Program-made: the position numbers and the translations under genes
In this document: piece by piece, positions 1 through 5,645 of the stretch
Numbering within the stretch: the stretch's first letter is position 1
Layout: every line of letters begins with the position of its first letter
Notes under the pieces: generated by a model
Databases searched by the model: none
Seen by the model: only the letters and a program-made list of their open reading frames with translations
Told to the model about the DNA's origin: nothing
Assembly: GCA_002410755.1 (NCBI GenBank)
Contig: DHOL01000002.1
Coordinates: forward strand, 21,174 to 26,818
Direction of reading: 5' to 3'
DNA from: Ruminococcaceae bacterium UBA5391
Lineage (GTDB): Bacteria > Bacillota > Clostridia > Oscillospirales > Acutalibacteraceae
Length of the DNA stretch: 5,645 bases

Positions 1-36
1 CTTAAAACGGGAAGATGGGATATGACAGAAAATGGC

Positions 37-42
37 AGGAAA
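37..42 (+). promoter_or_regulatory. Ribosome binding site deciding the fliP start
   Basis: The sequence AGGAAA lies here, with the AGGA core 6 bases before the ATG at 47 and 9 bases before the ATG at 50. The earlier in-frame ATG at 32 has no comparable purine-rich sequence at the right distance, so the site favours initiation at 47 (or 50). It is a short, moderate match to the anti-Shine-Dalgarno sequence. Confidence 0.5.
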
Positions 43-46
43 CAAA

Positions 47-814
47 ATGATGGAAAATAACAGGGAAAAAAGCAGAAAAAAACGTAAGATGGCCCGAAAA
101 ATTCTGCTTTCGGTGACGGTGTCCCTTGCTTTTCTCCTTTTTGTGCCAATGCAGGCTTCCGCAGCTACCGTGGGCATAAACGGTAAAGGTATGAACACAC
201 TTCAGATTATAGAAATGTTAGCTGTGCTTGCCCTGTTGCCAAGCATCCTGATTATGACAAGCTGCTTTACAAGGATTGTCATTGTAATGTCATTTCTGCG
301 CAATGCCCTCGGTCTGCAAAATACGCCGCCGAACCAAATTATTATTGGCATCTCGCTGATGCTTACCCTTTTTATCATGTCTCCGGTTACGGCCAAAATT
401 AATACAGAAGCGTACCAGCCTTATAAAGAGTCTAAAATAACACAGCAGGAATTTGTGCAAAAGGCCACTGAGCCGTTAAAAGAGTTCATGCTGAAAAATA
501 CCAAAAAAGAGGATTTAAACCTTTTCCGGAACCTTGGAAAGGTGAAAAGCAGCACTCAAGTAAAAGACCTTCCCATTACCGTCGTAACTCCGGCGTTTAT
601 GTCAAGTGAACTAAAAAGGGCGTTTATTATTGGTTTCCTGCTTTATATTCCATTTTTAATTATTGACATGATTGTTTCCAGTACCCTGATGTCAATAGGT
701 ATGGTAATGTTGCCGCCGAATATGATTTCGCTGCCATTTAAACTTTTGCTGTTTATCCTTGTAGATGGTTGGGATCTGCTGTTTAAGACTCTTGTCACTT
801 CGTTTAATTTATAA
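47..814 (+). CDS. fliP: Flagellar export gate protein FliP
   Basis: FliP is an integral membrane subunit of the flagellar type III export gate; in characterised systems five copies assemble with FliQ and FliR into the protein-conducting pore. From the ATG at 47 the product is 255 residues, close to the family norm. A very basic N-terminus (rich in K/R to about residue 18) is followed by a hydrophobic stretch and an ASA|A site near residue 39, so a cleavable signal peptide is likely, as known for enterobacterial FliP. Family hallmarks follow: the first membrane segments with FTRIVIVMSFLRNALG (about 74-89), a polar central domain, then TPAFMSSELKRAFIIGF (from about 181) and LPFKLLLFILVDGW (229-242), which match the two FliP signatures. 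In-frame ATGs also exist at 32, 50 and 89; I chose 47 for its AGGA site. fliQ starts 35 bases downstream. The paralogous injectisome protein SctR is the only alternative, made unlikely by the flagellar neighbours. Confidence 0.96.
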   Translation: MMENNREKSRKKRKMARKILLSVTVSLAFLLFVPMQASAATVGINGKGMNTLQIIEMLAVLALLPSILIMTSCFTRIVIVMSFLRNALGLQNTPPNQIIIGISLMLTLFIMSPVTAKINTEAYQPYKESKITQQEFVQKATEPLKEFMLKNTKKEDLNLFRNLGKVKSSTQVKDLPITVVTPAFMSSELKRAFIIGFLLYIPFLIIDMIVSSTLMSIGMVMLPPNMISLPFKLLLFILVDGWDLLFKTLVTSFNL

Positions 815-834
815 TTGTGCGGCTTCTCCGCCGG

Positions 835-842
835 AAAGGGAG
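835..842 (+). promoter_or_regulatory. Ribosome binding site of fliQ
   Basis: AAAGGGAG lies 7 bases before the ATG at 850. It decides the fliQ start: an in-frame GTG at 817 would put this site inside the gene and add a basic 11-residue tail (RLLRRKGSWP) not seen in the family. Confidence 0.7.
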
Positions 843-849
843 CTGGCCT

Positions 850-1116
850 ATGTCTGTAGGGCAAGTCATGCAGATTATACAGTCTGCCATGGTAACCGTT
901 CTGAAAGTTTCAGCGCCTGTTCTGCTTATCAGTATGGCAGTTGGACTGGTGATATCCATTTTGCAGGCAGCTACACAGATTCATGAACAGTCCGTCGTAT
1001 TTGTGCCAAAGTTGATTGCTATTGCAGTTATTCTTGTTGTAATGGGTTCCTGGATGATGGAAAACATGAAAGACTTTACCTATTACATCTTTGATCAGAT
1101 CGTCAAGATGAGCTAA
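850..1116 (+). CDS. fliQ: Flagellar export gate protein FliQ
   Basis: FliQ is a small membrane hairpin of the export gate; four copies pack around the FliP5-FliR1 core in solved structures. From the ATG at 850 the product is 88 residues, the normal FliQ length. It has two hydrophobic segments (about residues 16-36 and 50-72) joined by a polar loop with the conserved pattern LQAATQIHEQSVVFVPK, which is typical of FliQ/SctS. The start rests on the strong Shine-Dalgarno at 835-842; the open frame extends back to a GTG at 817, but that form is longer than the family and lacks a binding site. The stop is 4 bases before the fliR start region, and the stop codon TAA overlaps the AAGGG that probably serves fliR, so the two genes are likely translationally coupled. 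Confidence 0.95.
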   Translation: MSVGQVMQIIQSAMVTVLKVSAPVLLISMAVGLVISILQAATQIHEQSVVFVPKLIAIAVILVVMGSWMMENMKDFTYYIFDQIVKMS

Positions 1117-1120
1117 GGGC

Positions 1121-1897
1121 GTGGTGGCCGAGGTGGATCTGAATTACAATTTTACGCTTTTACTGCTGATTTTTATGCGGATGTCAGGTTGCATCCTTCT
1201 CAACCCGATTTTTGGTAGGAAAAATATTCCACCAATTTTCAGGATCGCATTAACGCTGGCACTTACAGTTTTTACCTACCCCTATGTACCGGCCCAAACT
1301 GTGCAGATTCATTCGGCCCTGGTTTTTACCATCTGTGCTACAAAAGAATTTCTCATTGGTTTTATTGTCAGTTTCTTTATGCAAATGATTCAGTCGGTCA
1401 TCATCATGGCTGGTGAGCAGATGGATATGCAGATAGGCATTTCCATGTCAAAGATTTACGATCCCCAGAGTAATATTTCCATGCCGCTTTCCGCTTCACT
1501 GATGAACGCCATGTTTATGCTGATTTTTTTTCTAACAAATTCGCATTTGACATTGATGCAGCTTTTTGTCAAGCTTGGTTCTGCCATCCCTTATGGAGAT
1601 ACGCCTCTTCCGGCTGATGTTTTCGGTAAATTGGTTTCCTCCTTCGGGCTGATGCTGATATATTGTGCGAAGCTTTGCCTGCCGATGATTGCTGTTGAAA
1701 CAGTCACTGAGATCGGGGTGGGCATTCTGATGACGGCGGTACCACAGATTGATATTTTTACGATAGAAATTCAGTTAAAACTGATTGTTGGCTTTCTTGT
1801 CACCATCGTTTTGGTTCCGTCTTTTGCTTCTTTCATTGAAAAGCTGATCAGCGTGATGTTTCAGAATATCAGCGCCTTTTATTCCATGCTGGAATAG
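1121..1897 (+). CDS. fliR: Flagellar export gate protein FliR
   Basis: FliR is the single-copy membrane subunit that closes the export gate with FliP and FliQ. The product is about 258 residues, the usual length, and is hydrophobic throughout with roughly six membrane segments. Recognisable family features are the N-terminal RMSG (20-23), NPIFGRKNIPP (28-38), and the central MAGEQMDMQIGISMSKIYDP, characteristic of FliR. No ATG lies near the expected N-terminus: in-frame GTGs occur at 1121, 1124 and 1133. AAGGG at 1115-1119 is 1, 4 and 13 bases before them, so 1124 has the least poor spacing and the start is uncertain by up to 4 codons. It ends in TAG at 1895-1897, in the same reading frame as flhB. 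In several clostridia FliR and FlhB are one fused polypeptide; here they are separated by stop codons. Confidence 0.95.
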   Translation: MVAEVDLNYNFTLLLLIFMRMSGCILLNPIFGRKNIPPIFRIALTLALTVFTYPYVPAQTVQIHSALVFTICATKEFLIGFIVSFFMQMIQSVIIMAGEQMDMQIGISMSKIYDPQSNISMPLSASLMNAMFMLIFFLTNSHLTLMQLFVKLGSAIPYGDTPLPADVFGKLVSSFGLMLIYCAKLCLPMIAVETVTEIGVGILMTAVPQIDIFTIEIQLKLIVGFLVTIVLVPSFASFIEKLISVMFQNISAFYSMLE

Positions 1898-1906
1898 GTA
1901 TTGTGA

Positions 1907-1914
1907 GAGGGGAG
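1907..1914 (+). promoter_or_regulatory. Ribosome binding site before flhB with no canonical start codon
   Basis: GAGGGGAG is one of the better Shine-Dalgarno matches in the window and sits between the fliR stop and the conserved N-terminus of FlhB. No ATG, GTG or TTG follows it in the flhB frame at a usable distance. The in-frame ATC at 1922 is 7 bases downstream, an ideal spacing. This supports separate initiation of flhB here, from ATC or a similar weak codon. Confidence 0.5.
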
Positions 1915-1921
1915 ATTAGGA

Positions 1922-2992
1922 ATCGATACAACTGAAGAAAAAACCGAAGAAGCTACGCCAAAAAAGCGCGAAGATGAACGAAAAAAAGGTAACCTTTTCC
2001 AAAGCTCCGATGCGGTCAGTGCTTTTTCCATATTGGCTATTTTTACGGTTCTGCGCGTTGCCATGCCATACATTTACCGCTATAGTTGTAATCTTATTAC
2101 CCGCTTTTTTAATTATGCAAAGACCAATAATATGCTTGACAGCAACTTTGTGCAGGACATTAATAGGCAAACATGGCTGGACATCCTAGTCCTTTCCGCA
2201 CCAGTAATGCTTACGTCTGTTGCTGTTGCCGTTCTAATAACCGGAGCTCAGACAAAGTTCAAATTCTCAGGCGAAAAAATTAAATTTAAATTTTCAAATA
2301 TTAGCCTAACCCAAGGTTTCAAGCGCCTTTTTTCTCTCCGTTCTGTTATTGAGGTGCTCAAAGCAATTATTAAGACCGCCTTGATTGGCTATCTGTTTTA
2401 TACAAAAATCACTGATATGTGTGCCCACTGCTCCAGGCTGATGGGAGAAAGTGTCTTGCGGGCAACTGCTAATGTTCTCGATGATATTTTCGATTTGGTG
2501 ATTCAGATGTCTCTTATTTTTATTGGAATTGCTGCGGCGGACTACCTTTATCAGAGGTGGGATTACGAACGTAATATCAAGATGACAAAGCAGGAACTGA
2601 AAGAAGAATTTAAGGAGACCGAGGGAAATCCCGAGACCAAAAGCAGAATCCGTCAGGTTCAGCGGAGCCTGTCGCGCAAACGTATGATGCAGCAGGTACC
2701 AACTGCTGATGTCGTTGTCCGAAACCCGACACACTTCGCCGTAGCGCTCCGCTATAACCCGGAAAAAGATGAAGCACCGGTTGTTGTTGCAAAAGGCCAG
2801 GATCGCATTGCTTTTAAAATTATTGAGATTGCGGAGCAATACCATATTCCCATGAAAGAGGATAAACCACTTGCACGTGCACTTTATGCCGCTGTAAAAG
2901 TGGACGAGCAGATACCTCCTGAATTTTATGCCCCCCTTGCCAGCATTATGGCTTGGGTGTTTCAGCTAAGGAAAAAGGAGATGAAGCGGTAA
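1922..2992 (+). CDS. flhB: Flagellar export switch protein FlhB, non-canonical start
   Basis: FlhB is the membrane protein that surrounds the export gate and changes substrate class from rod/hook to filament proteins after autocleavage. Counting from the ATC at 1922 the product is 356 residues, normal for FlhB. The N-terminus has the family motif EKTEEATPKKREDERKKG (6-23); four membrane segments follow (about 31-50, 82-104, 143-160, 190-208); the cytoplasmic domain carries the autocleavage motif NPTH at 268-271, with cleavage expected between N268 and P269. The frame is open from 1907, after an in-frame TGA at 1904. The first canonical start is a TTG at 2033 (codon 38), inside the first membrane segment, which would delete the conserved motif, so I placed the start at ATC by Shine-Dalgarno spacing and homology. 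An automated call starting at 2033 would be truncated. The stop TAA directly abuts flhA. The injectisome homologue SctU is excluded only by context. Confidence 0.93.
   Translation: MDTTEEKTEEATPKKREDERKKGNLFQSSDAVSAFSILAIFTVLRVAMPYIYRYSCNLITRFFNYAKTNNMLDSNFVQDINRQTWLDILVLSAPVMLTSVAVAVLITGAQTKFKFSGEKIKFKFSNISLTQGFKRLFSLRSVIEVLKAIIKTALIGYLFYTKITDMCAHCSRLMGESVLRATANVLDDIFDLVIQMSLIFIGIAAADYLYQRWDYERNIKMTKQELKEEFKETEGNPETKSRIRQVQRSLSRKRMMQQVPTADVVVRNPTHFAVALRYNPEKDEAPVVVAKGQDRIAFKIIEIAEQYHIPMKEDKPLARALYAAVKVDEQIPPEFYAPLASIMAWVFQLRKKEMKR
2975..2980 (+). promoter_or_regulatory. Ribosome binding site of flhA inside the end of flhB
   Basis: AAGGAG is a near-perfect Shine-Dalgarno within the last codons of flhB, 12 bases before the TTG start of flhA. 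The spacing is longer than optimal. The ATG at 2981 immediately follows with no spacer and is simply the methionine of flhB's terminal MKR. Confidence 0.55.
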
Positions 2993-5059
2993 TTGAAGTT
3001 TTTTAATCATGCTGTGTCGATTTTTGTCATACTGATTATCGCTCTCATCATTATTCCACTGCCAACCCCGTTGCTGGATATGATGTTTATCCTGAACATT
3101 GCTTTGTCCCTTATTATTCTGCTGATGACAATGTATATTAAGACAGCGTTGGAATTTTCCGTTTTTCCGTCAATCCTGCTGATTGCTACTCTGTTCCGCC
3201 TTGCGCTGAATATTTCTTCCACACGGCAAATCCTCACAAACAAGGGCAATGCTGGAAAAGTAATTGAGACATTCGGTACATTTGTTCTGCAAGGTAATGT
3301 CGTTGTTGGGTTTATTGTATTCCTGATTATCGTGTTGGTCAATTTCATGGTTATTACAAAAGGTTCCGAGCGTGTTTCGGAAGTCGCGGCGCGTTTTAAA
3401 CTGGATGCTATGCCGGGCAAGCAGATGGCTATTGACGCCGATTTGAATTCTGGCTTAATCACTGAAGAGCAGGCGCGCCAGCGTCGTGATGATGTCCAGC
3501 GTGAAGCGGAGTTTTATGGTTCTATGGACGGTGCCAGCAAATTTGTAAAAGGCGATGCCGTCATGTCTATTGTCATTACATTCATTAACTTGATTGGCGG
3601 CATGATAATTGGCATGGTTCAGAATAGCATTTCTTTTCAGGAAGCCTTGAGCACTTACACAATTGCGTCGGTCGGCGATGGCCTTGTTTCCCAAATTCCG
3701 GCACTGATGATTTCCACTGCGACCGGCATGATTGTGACGCGCGCTGCATCGAAATCCACCCTTGGTGAAGATGTTACCCGCCAATTTCTGGCTCAGCCAA
3801 TTGTTTTTATTCTGGCGGGCCTTACACTGGTTGGTCTGTGCTTTATCCCGAGCATGCCAATCCCGCAAATGCTTCTGGTTGCCGCTTTCTTGATTGCGTT
3901 CGGCAACCGGCTGATAAAGAAACAGAAAAAGACTGACGGAGAAAAAAGGCAGACCGCAAAGGGGAAATCTGTAGCGGCTGCGGGCCAGCCGGAAAACGAG
4001 ACGGAATATTACAAGAATATTGATAATATCTACAAACTGCTTCCGCTGGATGCAGTTGAAATGGATTTCGGCTATAGCCTGATTCCGCTTGTTGATGAAC
4101 GGAGCGGAAGTAGCTTTATCGACAGGCTTGTCATGTTCCGTAAGCAGTTTGCAACGGAAATGGGGATGGTTGTTCCTCCAATCCGTCTACGTGACGGCGG
4201 AATGTTAAACCCCGACCAGTATGTAATCAAGATTAAAGGTGAGGAGGTTGCCCGCGGTGAAATCCTGATGGACTATTACCTCGCACTTGATCCAGGTAAT
4301 TTGACGGGCGAAATTGACGGGATTGATACGGTTGAGCCTGCTTACGGAATCCCAAGCAAATGGATTACCCCGGATAAAAAGGATATGGCAGAGATGTATG
4401 GCTATACGGTAATTGATCCACTTTCCGTCGTAATAACGCATCTCTCTGAGACCATCCGCAAACACGCCTATGAACTTCTTTCCCGCCAGGATGTTAATCA
4501 GATTTTGGATAATATGAAAAAGTATAATGCAACTCTTGTCAATGATGTGGTGCCAAACGTAATTACACAGGCGAACCTTCAGAAAGTGCTGTGCAATCTG
4601 CTGCGTGAAGGAGTCCCAATCCGTGATATGGATACCATTTTGGAAACAATTTCAAATTTTGCCTCCAGTGTACATGATCCGGAGTTGCTGACAGAGTATG
4701 TCCGACAGGCACTCCGTCGCACGATTACCCGCCAGTGGTCTGAAGGTGGGCAAATCAAAGTTATTACTCTGGACAGCACAGTTGAAAAGACAATTATCAA
4801 CTCTATTAGCAAAAATGAGCACGGTACATATCTCGCGCTTGATCCTCAGACGACACAGAAGATTATTACTGAACTGACAAAATGTATTAAAAATGTGAAA
4901 GACATTGTGACAACACCGGTGATCCTTACGTCGCCGATTGTGCGGCTGTATTTCAGCAAGCTGATGCAGCAGTTCTATCCAAAAGCTGTTGTGCTTTCAT
5001 TTAATGAGCTGGAGAACAATGTCCAAATCCAGGCAGTCGCCAATGTTACATTGGACTAA
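2993..5059 (+). CDS. flhA: Flagellar export protein FlhA
   Basis: FlhA forms the nonameric ring beneath the export gate, docks chaperone-substrate complexes and couples proton flow to secretion. The product is 688 residues, typical of the family. The N-terminal membrane domain (to about 305, some eight segments) includes IIPLPTPLLD, TLFRLALNISSTR and the FHIPEP signature RVSEVAARFKLDAMPGKQM beginning at R127. The following cytoplasmic loop holds KFVKGDA (183-189), whose D188 corresponds to the aspartate implicated in proton use in Salmonella FlhA (D208). A lysine-rich linker (about 306-335) leads to the four-subdomain cytoplasmic region to the end, with LSRQDVNQILDN and a C-terminal LSFNELENNVQIQ typical of FlhA. 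The start is TTG, directly after the flhB stop and preceded by AAGGAG; the N-terminus then aligns with the family form MKFFNHAV, so initiation is probably coupled to flhB termination. No internal damage is seen. Confidence 0.97.
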   Translation: MKFFNHAVSIFVILIIALIIIPLPTPLLDMMFILNIALSLIILLMTMYIKTALEFSVFPSILLIATLFRLALNISSTRQILTNKGNAGKVIETFGTFVLQGNVVVGFIVFLIIVLVNFMVITKGSERVSEVAARFKLDAMPGKQMAIDADLNSGLITEEQARQRRDDVQREAEFYGSMDGASKFVKGDAVMSIVITFINLIGGMIIGMVQNSISFQEALSTYTIASVGDGLVSQIPALMISTATGMIVTRAASKSTLGEDVTRQFLAQPIVFILAGLTLVGLCFIPSMPIPQMLLVAAFLIAFGNRLIKKQKKTDGEKRQTAKGKSVAAAGQPENETEYYKNIDNIYKLLPLDAVEMDFGYSLIPLVDERSGSSFIDRLVMFRKQFATEMGMVVPPIRLRDGGMLNPDQYVIKIKGEEVARGEILMDYYLALDPGNLTGEIDGIDTVEPAYGIPSKWITPDKKDMAEMYGYTVIDPLSVVITHLSETIRKHAYELLSRQDVNQILDNMKKYNATLVNDVVPNVITQANLQKVLCNLLREGVPIRDMDTILETISNFASSVHDPELLTEYVRQALRRTITRQWSEGGQIKVITLDSTVEKTIINSISKNEHGTYLALDPQTTQKIITELTKCIKNVKDIVTTPVILTSPIVRLYFSKLMQQFYPKAVVLSFNELENNVQIQAVANVTLD

Positions 5060-5081
5060 CGGCTGAAAACAGATTTTTAAT

Positions 5082-5090
5082 GGAAAGGGG
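5082..5090 (+). promoter_or_regulatory. Probable ribosome binding site of fliA
   Basis: GGAAAGGGG is the only purine-rich candidate in the 43 bases between flhA and fliA. It is 12 bases before the ATG at 5103, longer than the optimum, and 6 bases before an in-frame CTG at 5097. ATG remains the more likely start. No promoter or hairpin is evident in this gap, so fliA appears to be read from the upstream transcript. Confidence 0.45.
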
Positions 5091-5102
5091 CGCAGCCTGA
5101 AA

Positions 5103-5645
5103 ATGGAAAAGTCGGTGGCAGAACAGCAGACACTTCAAAAGCTATGGCTGCGCTACAGCCAAAAAAGGGAAACGTCCGTCCGGGACCGGCTGATTGAAAA
5201 ATACAGCTATCTTGTGCGCTGCATTGCCCTGAAAATTGTAGGGCGCTATCAGTATTTTAATTATATGGACGATATAATAAGCGAGGGCCTTATTGCCCTG
5301 ATGGATGCCATACAGCGATTTGATATAACAAAAAATGTAAAATTTGAAACTTATGCATCTATTCGGATACGTGGGGCGATGATTGATTACATCCGCAAAC
5401 AGGACTGCTTTCCGCGCAGGCTGAAGAAATGGCAGCGGGATATCAGCACTGCCGACGAAGAGCTAAACCAAAAGTTGAGCCGTTCCCCAACAGATCAGGA
5501 ATTAGCGGATTATTTACATGTCAGTTTGGATGAATATGAAAAAATGATGGCAGAAACCTGTTCTATGAATATGCTTTCATTTGAGGAAATCGTCTACGAA
5601 AAAGGGGTAGAAGACTTTACTCTGCGCATGAATGATGCCGTTGCC
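5103..5645 (+). CDS. fliA: Flagellar sigma factor FliA/SigD (sigma-28 family), 3' truncated by window
   Basis: This is the N-terminal 181 codons of a sigma-28-type RNA polymerase sigma factor; the frame is open to the last base, so the gene continues beyond the window. Such factors direct transcription of late flagellar and chemotaxis genes and are normally held by the anti-sigma factor FlgM until the hook is finished. Region 1.2/2.1 begins at LWLRYSQKRE (14-23) and LIEKYSYLVRCIA (30-42), followed by the core-binding and melting regions DDIISEGLIALMDAIQRFD (56-74) and FETYASIRIRGAMIDYIRK (81-99). A region 3 helix-turn-helix starts at LSRSPTDQELADYL (125-138). The RIRGAMID block and absence of region 1.1 are typical of FliA/WhiG rather than housekeeping sigma. 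The expected DWVPRS of region 2.4 reads DCFPRR (101-106). An alternative is a related sporulation-type sigma factor (SigF/G/B group), but position after flhA favours the flagellar factor. Confidence 0.88.
   Translation, partial: MEKSVAEQQTLQKLWLRYSQKRETSVRDRLIEKYSYLVRCIALKIVGRYQYFNYMDDIISEGLIALMDAIQRFDITKNVKFETYASIRIRGAMIDYIRKQDCFPRRLKKWQRDISTADEELNQKLSRSPTDQELADYLHVSLDEYEKMMAETCSMNMLSFEEIVYEKGVEDFTLRMNDAVA

Noticed and set aside
1..60. Possible 3' end of an upstream gene (fliO is expected here): one frame ends in TGA at 23-25, another in TAA at 58-60 overlapping the start of fliP.
   Set aside because: Too little sequence to choose the frame or recognise the protein; only the usual fliO-fliP order suggests it.
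1974..2189. A plus-strand 71-codon frame beginning with ATG inside the flhB start region, which might be mistaken for a small gene because the main frame lacks an ATG.
   Set aside because: The flhB frame carries the conserved N-terminal motif and continues in frame to the rest of FlhB; the alternative protein looks like nothing known and no frameshift is needed.
2306..2845. A 179-codon open frame on the minus strand opposite flhB.
   Set aside because: It lies wholly within a strongly conserved gene, has no family resemblance and no neighbours on that strand; an antisense shadow.
3007..3868. Two long minus-strand open frames (3007-3462 and 3455-3868) opposite flhA.
   Set aside because: Compositionally they are mirror images of the flhA membrane region, with no recognisable domain; shadows of codon bias.
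5060..5102. Possible promoter or terminator between flhA and fliA, prompted by a T-run at 5073-5078.
   Set aside because: No stem precedes the T-run and no convincing -35/-10 pair is present; continuous transcription into fliA is simpler.
1..5645. Possibility that this is a non-flagellar type III secretion locus or a new system.
   Set aside because: Every gene matches the flagellar export set in its normal order, followed by the flagellar sigma factor, with no secretin, needle or effector gene.

Overview
The window is the core of a flagellar type III export-apparatus operon. All genes are on the + strand and tightly packed: fliP (47-814), fliQ (850-1116), fliR (1121-1897), flhB (about 1922-2992), flhA (2993-5059), then the first 181 codons of a sigma-28-type flagellar sigma factor (fliA/sigD, 5103 to the window edge). 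Gaps between genes are 0-43 bases. I see no stretch over 300 bases without a gene, and no RNA gene, mobile element, CRISPR array or clear terminator.

The gene order P-Q-R-flhB-flhA, the moderately AT-rich sequence, the purine-rich Shine-Dalgarno sequences, the frequent GTG/TTG starts and the single-membrane style of the proteins point to a motile Gram-positive bacterium of the Firmicutes, most likely class Clostridia. I cannot place it further from sequence alone. The gene content (fliA present, full flagellar set) argues for a flagellum rather than a virulence injectisome.

FliP, FliQ and FliR form the membrane export gate. FlhB wraps the gate and, after cleavage at its NPTH motif, switches substrate specificity. 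FlhA forms the cytoplasmic-ring and proton-coupled export motor part. FliA would then transcribe the late genes (flagellin, motor and chemotaxis genes) once the hook-basal body is complete, so machine assembly and its late regulator are encoded in one transcription unit.

The machinery is well known and I do not see an undescribed system. The oddities are in translation and layout. flhB has no ATG/GTG/TTG start upstream of its conserved N-terminus, although a good Shine-Dalgarno sits 7 bases before an in-frame ATC. fliR and flhB share one frame and are separated only by TAG and TGA stops, which recalls the FliR-FlhB fusion found in some clostridia. flhA begins with TTG touching the flhB stop. 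The flhF/flhG/che block usual between flhA and sigD in Bacillus-type operons is absent. The sigma factor has unusual residues in its -10 recognition region.
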